The notes under the pieces are model-generated. The model worked only from the letters and a program-made list of their open reading frames with translations. It did no database searches and had not been told where the DNA came from. A program made the position numbers and the translations under genes. Shown piece after piece: positions 35,338 through 43,849 of a DNA stretch of 64,000 bases. The stretch comes from Acidimicrobiales bacterium (GTDB lineage: Bacteria; Actinomycetota; Acidimicrobiia; Acidimicrobiales; Poriferisodalaceae): positions 124,001-188,000 of the forward strand of contig JAWKIQ010000003.1 in NCBI GenBank assembly GCA_041394185.1. The letters are read 5' to 3'. The first letter of the stretch is position 1, and every line of letters begins with the position of its first letter.

Positions 35338-36621
35338 CTAATTGGAACTTTGTCTGATTGTACGCACAGATTTGGGCCTTGTCTGCAACAGGGTCTGTTC
35401 GCCGACCTCTTCGCCGAACTCGAGTCGAACCACCACGGCCAACACGGCCGACACCACCGCGCCCACATACACCACGGTGCTGACCGAGGTTTGGTCGACC
35501 AGATAACCCATGATCGAGTTCGAGATCGAGATGACCCCACCGAACGACAGCGTCCAGAGCGCCATCACCCGTCCGCGCACCTCGTCGGCCAGGTGATGCT
35601 GCAGGAAGGTGCTGAGCGCAACCGGCATGGTGAAGTAGAACAACCCCACCGCGAAGAACACCGGATAGGCAACCGTTGCCGAACTGACGGTGGCCAGCAG
35701 CGCCAACGAAACCGAAAAGCACGCCAGGGTCACACGGACGATCTTGGGCTGGGGTACGCCGGCCAAGACGGTGCCCACGCTGGCTGCGCCCACGAGCGCC
35801 CCAAAGCCGAACGTTGCGTACAACAGGCCGTAGGTCTGGCTCTCGGGATCTACGCCCAGGTTCAACTCGGCCAGCGCGGGCATCTGCCCCAGGAACGGCA
35901 GGCACAAGGCCGCGAATGTGGCCATGGTCAACAGCGGTCTTCGCACCTGGGGCGATATCCGCGCCAGCCTGATGCCGCCGAGGTATCGATCGCCGCGCCC
36001 GCGGTTCTGGATGACGGTGCGTGGAATGGTCACCACGATGATGGCCCCGATGACGAACAGGTAGGTGACGGCGTTGATGACCAGCACCGTCGACACACCG
36101 AACAGCGACGCCAACCAGGCGCCCAACGCCGGGCCCACTACCCGGCTGCCGTTCACCTGAGCCGAGTTGAGGCTGATCGCAGCCGACAGGTTCTCTCGGC
36201 CAACCAGGCTGGGCAACACCGCGGTGAAAGCAGGTGCATAAAGCGCCTGGCCGACACCGATGACGAACACCAGGGCGATCAGCTCGCCTTTGGAGATCGA
36301 GCCGCCCGCGACACGCCATGCGAGCACCAGTCCCCACAGCGCTTGCCAGGCCTGGGTGACCACGATCAGGCGCTTGCGATCGAGCGAGTCGGCCAGCCCT
36401 CCACCGATGAGGCTCAACGCAAGCATCGGGCCCATCTGGGCGAACACGATCAGCCCCAGGAACGTCGAACTCTCGGTCAGGTGCCAGGCGAACACACCCA
36501 GCACAACCTGCTGCATCCACCGACCGGTGTTGGATACGAATGATGCGCCCAGCACCAGCGCAAAATCGCGCTGGCTGAGCACGTCGCGTAGTCGGGGTGG
36601 GTCCTCGGCGCCGTGGGTCAT
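35338..36621 (-). CDS. Major facilitator superfamily transporter (DHA3/EntS-like)
   Basis: 427 residues with 12 predicted spans. It begins LRDVLSQRDFALVLGASFVSNTGRWMQQVVLGVFAW, typical of the MFS_3 group, and carries the loop motif GGLADSLDRKRLIV between spans 2 and 3. The group includes siderophore and drug exporters; substrate unknown. Its ATG directly follows the SMP-30 stop with no gap, so the two are co-translated. The linked lactonase-like protein hints at a sugar-acid or lactone ligand. Confidence 0.88.
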   Translation of the reverse strand: MTHGAEDPPRLRDVLSQRDFALVLGASFVSNTGRWMQQVVLGVFAWHLTESSTFLGLIVFAQMGPMLALSLIGGGLADSLDRKRLIVVTQAWQALWGLVLAWRVAGGSISKGELIALVFVIGVGQALYAPAFTAVLPSLVGRENLSAAISLNSAQVNGSRVVGPALGAWLASLFGVSTVLVINAVTYLFVIGAIIVVTIPRTVIQNRGRGDRYLGGIRLARISPQVRRPLLTMATFAALCLPFLGQMPALAELNLGVDPESQTYGLLYATFGFGALVGAASVGTVLAGVPQPKIVRVTLACFSVSLALLATVSSATVAYPVFFAVGLFYFTMPVALSTFLQHHLADEVRGRVMALWTLSFGGVISISNSIMGYLVDQTSVSTVVYVGAVVSAVLAVVVRLEFGEEVGEQTLLQTRPKSVRTIRQSSN

Positions 36622-37548
36622 CTAGAAAGCCAGCTTCAGACCGGGACGTTCCCAGGTGGTCGAGACCAGGCGTCCGGTGCCCGACAGCGTCATGAAAGCG
36701 GTGCACATGTCGTCGCCGCCGAACGCGATATTTGTCGTGAGCGGATCGTCGGTGGCGAAGAACGCCAACTCGTCACCGTCAGGCGTGAAGGTCGTGATGC
36801 CCGGCGTGCTGAGTGTTGCGATGCTGACATTGCCCTCGGCATCGACCGCCAGGCTGTCGAACAGCTTGCGACCGGCGGGCCGCCCTATGAACGTGCCCCT
36901 GGACGGCGATGCCCCCGACAGCTCGCCGGGGCCGGCGAGATCCCAGGCCAAGAGTTGACCTGAGTGTGTCTCGGCGACGTACACCCGGTCTTGTGCCGGC
37001 GAAAGGCCGACGCCGTTTGGCGCGTCCAGAGGATATGCGACCTCGACCACCGAAGATCCGTCGATCTTGGCGTAGTACAAGCCGCCGCGATCGCGCTCGC
37101 GTGGCCGGTTCTTGCCGTGATCGGTGAACCAGAAGCCGCCCGCCGAGTCGAACACGATGTCGTTTGGGCCGCGCAGTTGATGCCCACCGACCTGGGTGTA
37201 CAGCGTCTCGACGGCTCCGGTACCCAGATCGACGGCCTGGATCGACCCGCCCACGTAGTCGTCGGGCTGCTCGCCCGGCAGGGTCAGACCGTTGACGTCG
37301 TGCCACTGGAAGCCGCCGTTGTTGCACACATAGCAGCGCCCGTCGGGGCCGATGGCCGCACCGTTGGGACCCCCTCCCAGCTCGGCTACCACTTCGATGG
37401 TTCCATCGAGGTGCACGCGGCTGAGGGTGCCTCGGCGAATCTCGACCAGCAGGATCGAGCCGTCTGGCATGACTATTGGGCCCTCGGGAAACTGAAGCCC
37501 GTCTGCGACTTGTTGCATCAAAACATGATGCCCGCTGTGGGCCGTCAA
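36622..37548 (-). CDS. SMP-30/gluconolactonase/LRE-like protein
   Basis: Six-bladed beta-propeller of the SMP-30 family, 308 residues; members hydrolyse lactones with a divalent metal. Candidate metal ligands are conserved: Glu in FPEGPIV, Asn in GGPNGAAIG, Asn in GPNDIVFD and Asp in DSLAVDAEGN. The first in-frame start is a TTG overlapping the ftsK stop (TTGA); an ATG at 37518 (MQQVADGLQFPEG) is also reasonable. The link to ftsK is only positional. Confidence 0.88.
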   Translation of the reverse strand: MTAHSGHHVLMQQVADGLQFPEGPIVMPDGSILLVEIRRGTLSRVHLDGTIEVVAELGGGPNGAAIGPDGRCYVCNNGGFQWHDVNGLTLPGEQPDDYVGGSIQAVDLGTGAVETLYTQVGGHQLRGPNDIVFDSAGGFWFTDHGKNRPRERDRGGLYYAKIDGSSVVEVAYPLDAPNGVGLSPAQDRVYVAETHSGQLLAWDLAGPGELSGASPSRGTFIGRPAGRKLFDSLAVDAEGNVSIATLSTPGITTFTPDGDELAFFATDDPLTTNIAFGGDDMCTAFMTLSGTGRLVSTTWERPGLKLAF

Positions 37549-39953
37549 ACCGATTCGGCGGGCAGCACAGCAGCGAGTTCTTCTGGGGTCATCAGCACGT
37601 CGCGGGCCTTAGACCCGATCGAGGGGCCGACCACACCGCGTTGTTCCAGAAGATCCATCAGGCGTCCGGCCCGGGCAAAACCGACCTTCAGCTTGCGCTG
37701 CAGCATCGAGGTCGAGCCCAGTTGGCTTTCGACCACCAGACGCATCGCCTGCAACAGCAGATCGTCGTCGCCCTCGTCGCCCGTTGTTCCGCCGGGCAAG
37801 AAGCCGGCCGCGGCCTCGGACTCTTCGCCCTCTACTCCCTCGATGTACCGAACATCTGGGGCTTGGCGCTTCCAGGATGCGACGACCTTGGCGACCTCGG
37901 CTTCGGTGACCCAGCAACCCTGAATGCGCTGGGCCACGCTCGAGTTGGCGGTCAACAGCAGCATGTCGCCCTTGCCGATGAGTCGCTCGGCGCCAGGCTG
38001 GTCCAGGATCACGCGGCTGTCGGCCAGCGACGAAACGGCGAAGGCCATCCGCGATGGGATGTTTGCCTTGATGACACCGGTGATGACGTTGACGGACGGC
38101 CGCTGGGTGGCGATGACCAGGTGGATACCAACGGCTCTGGCCATCTGGGCGAGTCTGGTGATCGACTCCTCGACGTCGCGCGCTGCCACCATCATCAGGT
38201 CGTTCAGCTCGTCGACCACCACCACGATGAACGGGATTCGGTCATAGACCCGATCGTCGCCCGGGGCTGCGATCAGCGAGCCGGCATCGTAGGCCTCGTT
38301 GTATCCGGTGATGTCCCTGAACCCACACTCGGACAGCAGGTCGTAGCGGCGCTCCATCTCCTTGACCGCCCAGGCCAGGGCGTTGGCGGCCTTCTTGGGG
38401 TTGGTGACGACCTGGGTCAACAGGTGCGGAAGACGGTCGTATTGCCCCATCTCGACTCGCTTGGGGTCGACCAGGATGAGCCTCACCTGCTCGGGGGTGG
38501 CCCTCATCAGCAGCGACGTGAGGATGCTGTTGATGCAGGATGACTTTCCGGCTCCGGTGGCGCCGGCGATGAGTACGTGGGGCATGGTCGCCAGGTTGGC
38601 CATGACGGGTCGCCCGGCGATGTCTTGACCCAAGGCAACCTCGAGAGGATGCTTGGCGTCGGCCGCCACCCGGCTGGCCAATATGTCGCCTACCGAGACC
38701 AGGTGCCTGGCGTCGTTGGGTACCTCGATGCCGATAGCGGAGCGGCCCGGGATGGGCGCCAGGATGCGCACGTCGGGGGTTGCCATCGCGTAGGCAATGT
38801 CCTTGTTGAGGCTGGTGACCCGGCTGACCTTCACCCCCGGTGCCAGCTGGAGCTCGAAACGAGTCACCGTGGGGCCGACGGTCATACCGACGACCTTGGT
38901 CTCGACGCCATGGCTGGCAAGCGCCTGCTCGAGGGCCCGTCCTGCCGCGTGGACCGCCCGCTCGTCCACGGTCTGGGCGCCACTTCGCACCAGCAAGCTG
39001 GGCGAAGGAAGGGTCCAGGGGCCCGGCGCCTGGGTGGGCACCATCTCTATGGCGAGCTGTTGGGCCTCGACCGGAGCCTCGGGCAGCTTGACCTTGGGCA
39101 GCTTGGTCGGAGCCGGCTCGTCGACCGCAGGGCCCTCGTCAGATTCGTCGTCGGCGGGCGAGATGTCGGTTACGTCGATGACCTCTGGCCCTGCGTTTTC
39201 GAAGCCGGGTCCGGGCCCCGCCGCAGACCGGTCTGCGTCCGCGTCGACAACGGGCGCGGGTTCGATCAATCGCTTGAGCAGTGCAACCGAGCCATCGAAG
39301 AACCGCAGCGACCAATCGCCAACGACCTCTACGACTGTGCGCAGCGACATGTCGAGCAACACCAGCAGGCCGAAGAATCCCACCAGCGCCGCCACCAACC
39401 ATGCCCCGGGGGTCGCCACCAACCTCACCAACGGCTCGGCAATGGCGGCTCCGATGACCCCGCCGCCGCGGCGAAGCTCGTCTGCTGGAGCATCGAAAGC
39501 TCCGGGGCCCCGTGCCAAGTGGGCTATGGCCAGTCCCGAAAGCAGCATCACGGCCAGCCCCACACCAACACGGACGCTGCGTGCGGTGCGGTTGGTGCGA
39601 AGCAGCGAGAGGCCTACCCACACAAAGACCAGGGGCACGACATAACGAAACACGCCGTCGCCGAAGCCGATGCCGTCGCGCAGCACCCGCCCCACCGGCC
39701 CGGCACGATCGGCCAGAATCGCCAGCGACGAGATCGCAGCCAGGGCGAACAGCACCAGTGCCGCTATGTCGCGTTCGCGCTCGGCCAGTGCGAGCGCCGC
39801 TGCCGAGGGCTGCTTGTTTGTGCGAGAGCGAGCCTTGGCCTTGGCCGAGCGCGCCGGACGCTTGGTCGAAGCCGCCCGACGACCGCTGGACGAACGCGTC
39901 GAAGACGTCGACCGGCGACGGTTAGTGGTCGATTTACGGCGCGTAGTAGCCAC
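37545..39953 (-). CDS. ftsK: DNA translocase FtsK
   Basis: Septal DNA pump for chromosome segregation, 802 residues. Basic Ser/Thr-rich N-terminus (1-50), about four or five membrane spans (about 60-215), an acidic Pro-rich linker (230-300), motor domain with Walker A AGATGAGKSS, Walker B VVVVDELNDLMM and ATQRPSVNVITG, and the DNA-reading gamma winged helix at the end (STSMLQRKLKVGFARAGRLMD). GTG start at 39953 is preceded by a TACCTT box and no Shine-Dalgarno sequence. Confidence 0.97.
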   Translation of the reverse strand: MATTRRKSTTNRRRSTSSTRSSSGRRAASTKRPARSAKAKARSRTNKQPSAAALALAERERDIAALVLFALAAISSLAILADRAGPVGRVLRDGIGFGDGVFRYVVPLVFVWVGLSLLRTNRTARSVRVGVGLAVMLLSGLAIAHLARGPGAFDAPADELRRGGGVIGAAIAEPLVRLVATPGAWLVAALVGFFGLLVLLDMSLRTVVEVVGDWSLRFFDGSVALLKRLIEPAPVVDADADRSAAGPGPGFENAGPEVIDVTDISPADDESDEGPAVDEPAPTKLPKVKLPEAPVEAQQLAIEMVPTQAPGPWTLPSPSLLVRSGAQTVDERAVHAAGRALEQALASHGVETKVVGMTVGPTVTRFELQLAPGVKVSRVTSLNKDIAYAMATPDVRILAPIPGRSAIGIEVPNDARHLVSVGDILASRVAADAKHPLEVALGQDIAGRPVMANLATMPHVLIAGATGAGKSSCINSILTSLLMRATPEQVRLILVDPKRVEMGQYDRLPHLLTQVVTNPKKAANALAWAVKEMERRYDLLSECGFRDITGYNEAYDAGSLIAAPGDDRVYDRIPFIVVVVDELNDLMMVAARDVEESITRLAQMARAVGIHLVIATQRPSVNVITGVIKANIPSRMAFAVSSLADSRVILDQPGAERLIGKGDMLLLTANSSVAQRIQGCWVTEAEVAKVVASWKRQAPDVRYIEGVEGEESEAAAGFLPGGTTGDEGDDDLLLQAMRLVVESQLGSTSMLQRKLKVGFARAGRLMDLLEQRGVVGPSIGSKARDVLMTPEELAAVLPAESV

Positions 39954-39961
39954 GACGTTTC

Positions 39962-39967
39962 AAGGTA
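39962..39967 (-). promoter_or_regulatory. -10 box before ftsK
   Basis: TACCTT on the minus strand, 8 nt before the ftsK GTG, fitting the leaderless pattern of the window. Confidence 0.5.
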
Positions 39968-40023
39968 GCGAAGTATCGCCCCTACGTCTCACCGAGTTGT
40001 CCGTTTCGCCGCCGGTATTCGGC

Positions 40024-41676
40024 TCAGGCGACCTGTATCAGTGCCACGATGGGCGGGCGCCGCTGGGTTTCGTCACCCACGAAGCGTCCGACCGCTCGGC
40101 GCATCGCACGCTCGAGGTCAGATGCGCTGGGTTTGCCGTCGAAGGCCTTGCCGAGGGCCTTTGCCGCCAGCTCCTCGAGTTGTGGCACCAGCAAAGCGAG
40201 CTCATCGGTTGCGGCCCAGCCGCGAGACACCACTGATGGTCCACCGACCACAGACCGCTTGTCGAGATCGACGGTGGCGGTGACGAACACGACGCCTCCA
40301 TCGGCCAGCTCGCGGCGCTCCGAGATGACGTCGGCGTCGATCAGCATGCCCACGCCGTGGACGTAGCGATACCTATGCGGCAACTGGCGCGCCAGGCGTG
40401 CGCCATCGTCGTCGACCACGACCTGGCTGCCCCCCATCGGCACGATTGCGTGCTCGGGATCCAGGCCCAGATCTACAGCGAGATCTGCGTGGCGGCGCAG
40501 CATCCGGTGCTCGCCCTCGATCGGGATGAAATATTCGGGCCTGGCGACGTTGTGGAGGATGCGTAGTTCGTCTCGCTTGGCGTGCCCTGTGGTGTGAACC
40601 AGGTCTTGGCCCGAGTGGATGACCTCGGCACCGCGACGCACCAAGGCGTTGATCAGCCCGAACACGGCACGCTGATTGCCCGGAATCGGGTGGCTACTGA
40701 GTATTACGACGTCGTCTTCGTGAACCGAGACGTCTCGGTGAGTTCCCTGGGCTATCGACGACAAGGCGGCAAAGGGCTCGCCCTGGCTGCCCGTGCACAC
40801 CACGCAGACCTCGCCGGGTTCGTACTGGTCGATGGCCTCCAGCGAGTCGAGGTGGCGCTCGGGGATGTCCAGGATGCCCATCGACCTGGCGATCTCGACG
40901 TTGCGTTCCATCGAACGGCCAGCCGGGAAGATCGTGCGACCCTCGTCGATGGCAACATCGGCGATCTGTTGGACCCTGTGAAGATGGCTGGCGAAGCACG
41001 AGGCGATGATGCGGCGTCCGCGCAGTTCGGGCAGCAGGCGCCTGAAGGTCTCGCCGATCTGGCTTTCGCTCTCGGAGTGACCGGGGTTGTCGGCGTTGGT
41101 GCTGTCGGCCATCAAGACCCGAATGCCCGGGTCGCGCCCCAGCCAACCCAGCCTCTGAAGGTCGGTCAAACGGTTGTCTACGGGCGTGTTGTCGAGCTTG
41201 AAATCGCCGGTGTGCACCATCGGCCCCTGGGGCGTGTGCACCACGATGATGTTCGACTGTGGCACCGAGTGGGTGACGGGCAAGAACTCGACCCGGAACA
41301 GGCCGATGTCGACGGTCTGGCCATCGGCAACCGGGTTGACGCGTCCATCGATGCGCGCCTCGTCGAGCTTCGACTGGGCCAGCGCCATGGTGAAGGGCGA
41401 GCCATACACCGGAGCCTTGAAGTCTCGCAAGAAGTGCGTGACGCCACCGACGTGGTCCTCGTGACCATGGGTCACCACCAGGCCCACGATCGATTCGGAT
41501 CGTTCGAGCAGGTACTCGTTGTCGGGCAAGATCACGTCGACACCGTGCATGGTGGCGTCGGGGAACATCAGGCCGTAGTCGATGACCAGAACCTGTCCCT
41601 CACACTCGATAGCCGTGCAGTTGCGTCCGACCTCACCCACCCCACCGAGGAAGGTGATCGTTACGGGGGCGGCCAC
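40024..41676 (-). CDS. rnj: Ribonuclease J
   Basis: Metallo-beta-lactamase/beta-CASP ribonuclease with 5' exo- and endonuclease activity, 550 residues. Zinc motif THGHEDHVGG (about residues 70-79), further ligands in MVHTGDFKLD and TGHAKRDELR, and beta-CASP features ADSTNADNPG and CTGSQGEP. The C-terminal RNase J domain is present. Immediately follows dapA with no gap; dapA-rnj is a common actinobacterial order. PNPase at 49.5 kb is the other RNA-decay enzyme here. Confidence 0.96.
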   Translation of the reverse strand: MAAPVTITFLGGVGEVGRNCTAIECEGQVLVIDYGLMFPDATMHGVDVILPDNEYLLERSESIVGLVVTHGHEDHVGGVTHFLRDFKAPVYGSPFTMALAQSKLDEARIDGRVNPVADGQTVDIGLFRVEFLPVTHSVPQSNIIVVHTPQGPMVHTGDFKLDNTPVDNRLTDLQRLGWLGRDPGIRVLMADSTNADNPGHSESESQIGETFRRLLPELRGRRIIASCFASHLHRVQQIADVAIDEGRTIFPAGRSMERNVEIARSMGILDIPERHLDSLEAIDQYEPGEVCVVCTGSQGEPFAALSSIAQGTHRDVSVHEDDVVILSSHPIPGNQRAVFGLINALVRRGAEVIHSGQDLVHTTGHAKRDELRILHNVARPEYFIPIEGEHRMLRRHADLAVDLGLDPEHAIVPMGGSQVVVDDDGARLARQLPHRYRYVHGVGMLIDADVISERRELADGGVVFVTATVDLDKRSVVGGPSVVSRGWAATDELALLVPQLEELAAKALGKAFDGKPSASDLERAMRRAVGRFVGDETQRRPPIVALIQVA

Positions 41677-42567
41677 TCAGCGCTTCGCCACTAGGGCGGC
41701 GTAAACCTCGCGCGCCCTGTCTTCGAGGCCAGATGGGGTTGGCCCCATCGGCAGTCTCGGTTCGCCGGCGGGCAGACCGAGGGTGCGCAGCATCGCCTTG
41801 GTGGGCACCGGGTTCGGGGCGTCGTTCGAAGACTCGAACGTATAGCTCGCGAGCATCCTGGCATTGGCCCGTATGGCTCCAGCAGTGTCGCCGGCGGCGA
41901 AGGCATCGAACATCTCGACGAAGTCCGGTGCCGTCCAGTGGGCGCACACACTGATCACCCCCACGGCACCTACCGCCAGCAAGGGCAGCGTCAGTGAATC
42001 GTCGCCGCTGTACACATCGAAGCCGGCGGGCGCCTCGGCGATGACCCTGGAGGTTTCGCCCGGGTTGCCGGCCGCATCCTTCAGCGCCACCACGTTGGGG
42101 ATCTGGTGGGCCATCGCCAAGAGGGTGTCGGTCTCGATCTTTCGGTTGGTCCGGGGCGGGATGTCGTAGACCACGATCGGCAGATCGACCGCATCGGCAA
42201 TGGCCTCGAAATGACCCCAGATGCCCGCCTGGGATGGGCGGTTGTAATAGGGGGTCACGATCAACAACCCGTCGGCGCCGCACTCTTTGGCCATCTTCGA
42301 CTGGGTGACCGAGTGGCGGGTGTCGTTGGTGCCCGACCCGATGACCACGGGCACCGTGACCGCCTCGCAGACAGCCTTCCACAGCTCCCAGTCTTCCTCG
42401 TCGGTGATGGTCGGGCCCTCACCCGTGGTGCCGGTGATCACCAGGCCGTCACAGCCCTGGTCGATCAACCACTTGGCGAGCTTCACCGCACCATCCACGT
42501 CGAGCGACCCGTCCTGTGCGAATGGGGTGATCATGGCGGGTACGACCCGTCCGAAGCGGCCTGTCAT
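41677..42567 (-). CDS. dapA: 4-hydroxy-tetrahydrodipicolinate synthase
   Basis: Condenses pyruvate with aspartate semialdehyde in lysine/DAP synthesis. 296 residues, (beta/alpha)8 barrel. Schiff-base Lys is in NVVALKDAAGNPG, catalytic Tyr in VTPYYNRPSQ and Thr pair in ITGTTGEGPT. ATG 42567 has GGAAGGA upstream and overlaps the stop of the preceding winged-helix gene (TGATG). A longer in-frame start at 42636 would lie inside that gene and is unlikely. Confidence 0.97.
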   Translation of the reverse strand: MTGRFGRVVPAMITPFAQDGSLDVDGAVKLAKWLIDQGCDGLVITGTTGEGPTITDEEDWELWKAVCEAVTVPVVIGSGTNDTRHSVTQSKMAKECGADGLLIVTPYYNRPSQAGIWGHFEAIADAVDLPIVVYDIPPRTNRKIETDTLLAMAHQIPNVVALKDAAGNPGETSRVIAEAPAGFDVYSGDDSLTLPLLAVGAVGVISVCAHWTAPDFVEMFDAFAAGDTAGAIRANARMLASYTFESSNDAPNPVPTKAMLRTLGLPAGEPRLPMGPTPSGLEDRAREVYAALVAKR

Positions 42568-43205
42568 CAGGACGATCCTTCCGTAGCGCGGTCGATGCCG
42601 AGGGTGGCCAGTAGGTCCTCGTGCAACTCGAACCACACGGTGTGGTAGCTGGGAATTATGGGTTTGGTGAAGTACTCGAGGTTGCCCTCGCCGAGCAGCC
42701 GCAGTGCGGCGCTGAACCGCGGACCGTACACCGAGTAGCGATCGATCGCGGAGCCTAATTCGGCCAGCACGTCGCGAAGGCGGGCATCGAGCTGACCGAG
42801 ACGGTCGATCACCTGGGCATCGTAGTCGGGATCGGAGTGGTCGTTCAGCGTGCGCTCACCGTCGGGCTGCTGGCAGATCTGCCAATCGGTGCACAGCTGA
42901 AGGATCTCGGGATTCAACTCCAGAAATCGACCGTAGGCATTCTCGACCCGTTGGCGCACTCCCAGCCTGTCGAGTTGTGATGCCAGCAGCCGTTCACCCT
43001 CGGAGCGACCCTGGGCTGGGTTCAGCAAGTACACCTGCCGCTGCGGATTGAATACAGCCAAGCCGTCGGCGACGCAGTCGTCGAGTTCGGCGGCTATCAG
43101 CCCAGGGTCCTGGCCAACCACCTCGGCCACTGCGTCGGCCGAGGCAAACCCCTTGAGCCTCAGACCCAGAAGGGCGAGAAGCCGAATCTCGCCGGAGTGC
43201 GCCAT
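42567..43205 (-). CDS. Conserved winged-helix-like protein of unknown function
   Basis: 212 residues from ATG 43205; an in-frame TTG at 43241 would overlap the TetR gene. N-terminal 70 residues look like a winged helix (GEIRLLALLGLRLKGFASADAVAEVVG). The rest is a helical domain with NDHSDPDYDAQVIDRL and a conserved-looking end, YHTVWFELHEDLLATLGI. Similar proteins occur in actinobacteria with no assigned role. Translationally coupled to dapA by stop/start overlap. Confidence 0.7.
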   Translation of the reverse strand: MAHSGEIRLLALLGLRLKGFASADAVAEVVGQDPGLIAAELDDCVADGLAVFNPQRQVYLLNPAQGRSEGERLLASQLDRLGVRQRVENAYGRFLELNPEILQLCTDWQICQQPDGERTLNDHSDPDYDAQVIDRLGQLDARLRDVLAELGSAIDRYSVYGPRFSAALRLLGEGNLEYFTKPIIPSYHTVWFELHEDLLATLGIDRATEGSS

Positions 43206-43221
43206 CGGCGTCAACCGTATC

Positions 43222-43815
43222 TCAAGACTTGGAAGCACCAACCTGAGCCGGCGAGTCGGCCAACCACGGAATACGCCGGGCCAACAACGACCGCACCTGG
43301 TCGCGGTCGCCGAGATCGACGGTGGGCGAAGGAGCCAGGAAATATGTCAACACGATGCGCGTCGCCCACTCGACCAACTCGACCGCTGTTTGGCGGTCGA
43401 CGAAGCGGGTGAGATGAGGCGCCAGGAAGATGCGAGCTGCAGTCAACAATTGCTCTAGCCCGCGAAACGACAACGTCTGCAACACCTGGCCCGGTTCGTG
43501 TTCGAGCTGGAACTGCAGCACCTCGTCGGACCCGAGCGCCTCGGTCGACACCGCAATGGCCTCGGTGAGGATCTCGAATACGTCGTCGCCGGCCGCAGCT
43601 ATCGGCTCGAGCTCCTTGAAGAACGCCCTGACCCTTTCGCGCCTGACCGCGTCGTAGATGGCGTCTCGACCACCCGTGAACGTGCGGTACACGGTGGCCC
43701 GGCTGACCTCGGCTTCAGAAGCGATGTCGTCGATGGTGGTCTTGGCCCACCCCCATCGGCTGACGCATCGGTCCGCGGCGTCGAGTATTCGGTGGTAGTT
43801 CGACGCTTCGGTCAT
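43222..43815 (-). CDS. TetR family transcriptional regulator
   Basis: 197 residues from ATG 43815. N-terminal helix-turn-helix WAKTTIDDIASEAEVSRATVYRTFTGGRDAIYDAV; a divergent ligand domain follows. Close in architecture to the TetR at 45013. Runs toward dapA with a 17-bp gap to the winged-helix gene. TATCGT 9 nt upstream of the ATG suggests its own promoter. Target genes unknown. Confidence 0.9.
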   Translation of the reverse strand: MTEASNYHRILDAADRCVSRWGWAKTTIDDIASEAEVSRATVYRTFTGGRDAIYDAVRRERVRAFFKELEPIAAAGDDVFEILTEAIAVSTEALGSDEVLQFQLEHEPGQVLQTLSFRGLEQLLTAARIFLAPHLTRFVDRQTAVELVEWATRIVLTYFLAPSPTVDLGDRDQVRSLLARRIPWLADSPAQVGASKS

Positions 43816-43824
43816 GGTGTTTCG

Positions 43825-43830
43825 ACGATA
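43825..43830 (-). promoter_or_regulatory. -10 box before the first TetR gene
   Basis: TATCGT on the minus strand, 9 nt before the ATG at 43815. It lies in the 34-bp gap after manA and may drive the TetR/winged-helix/dapA/rnj run. Confidence 0.4.
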
Positions 43831-43849
43831 AGCGACACCGCAAGCGTCA

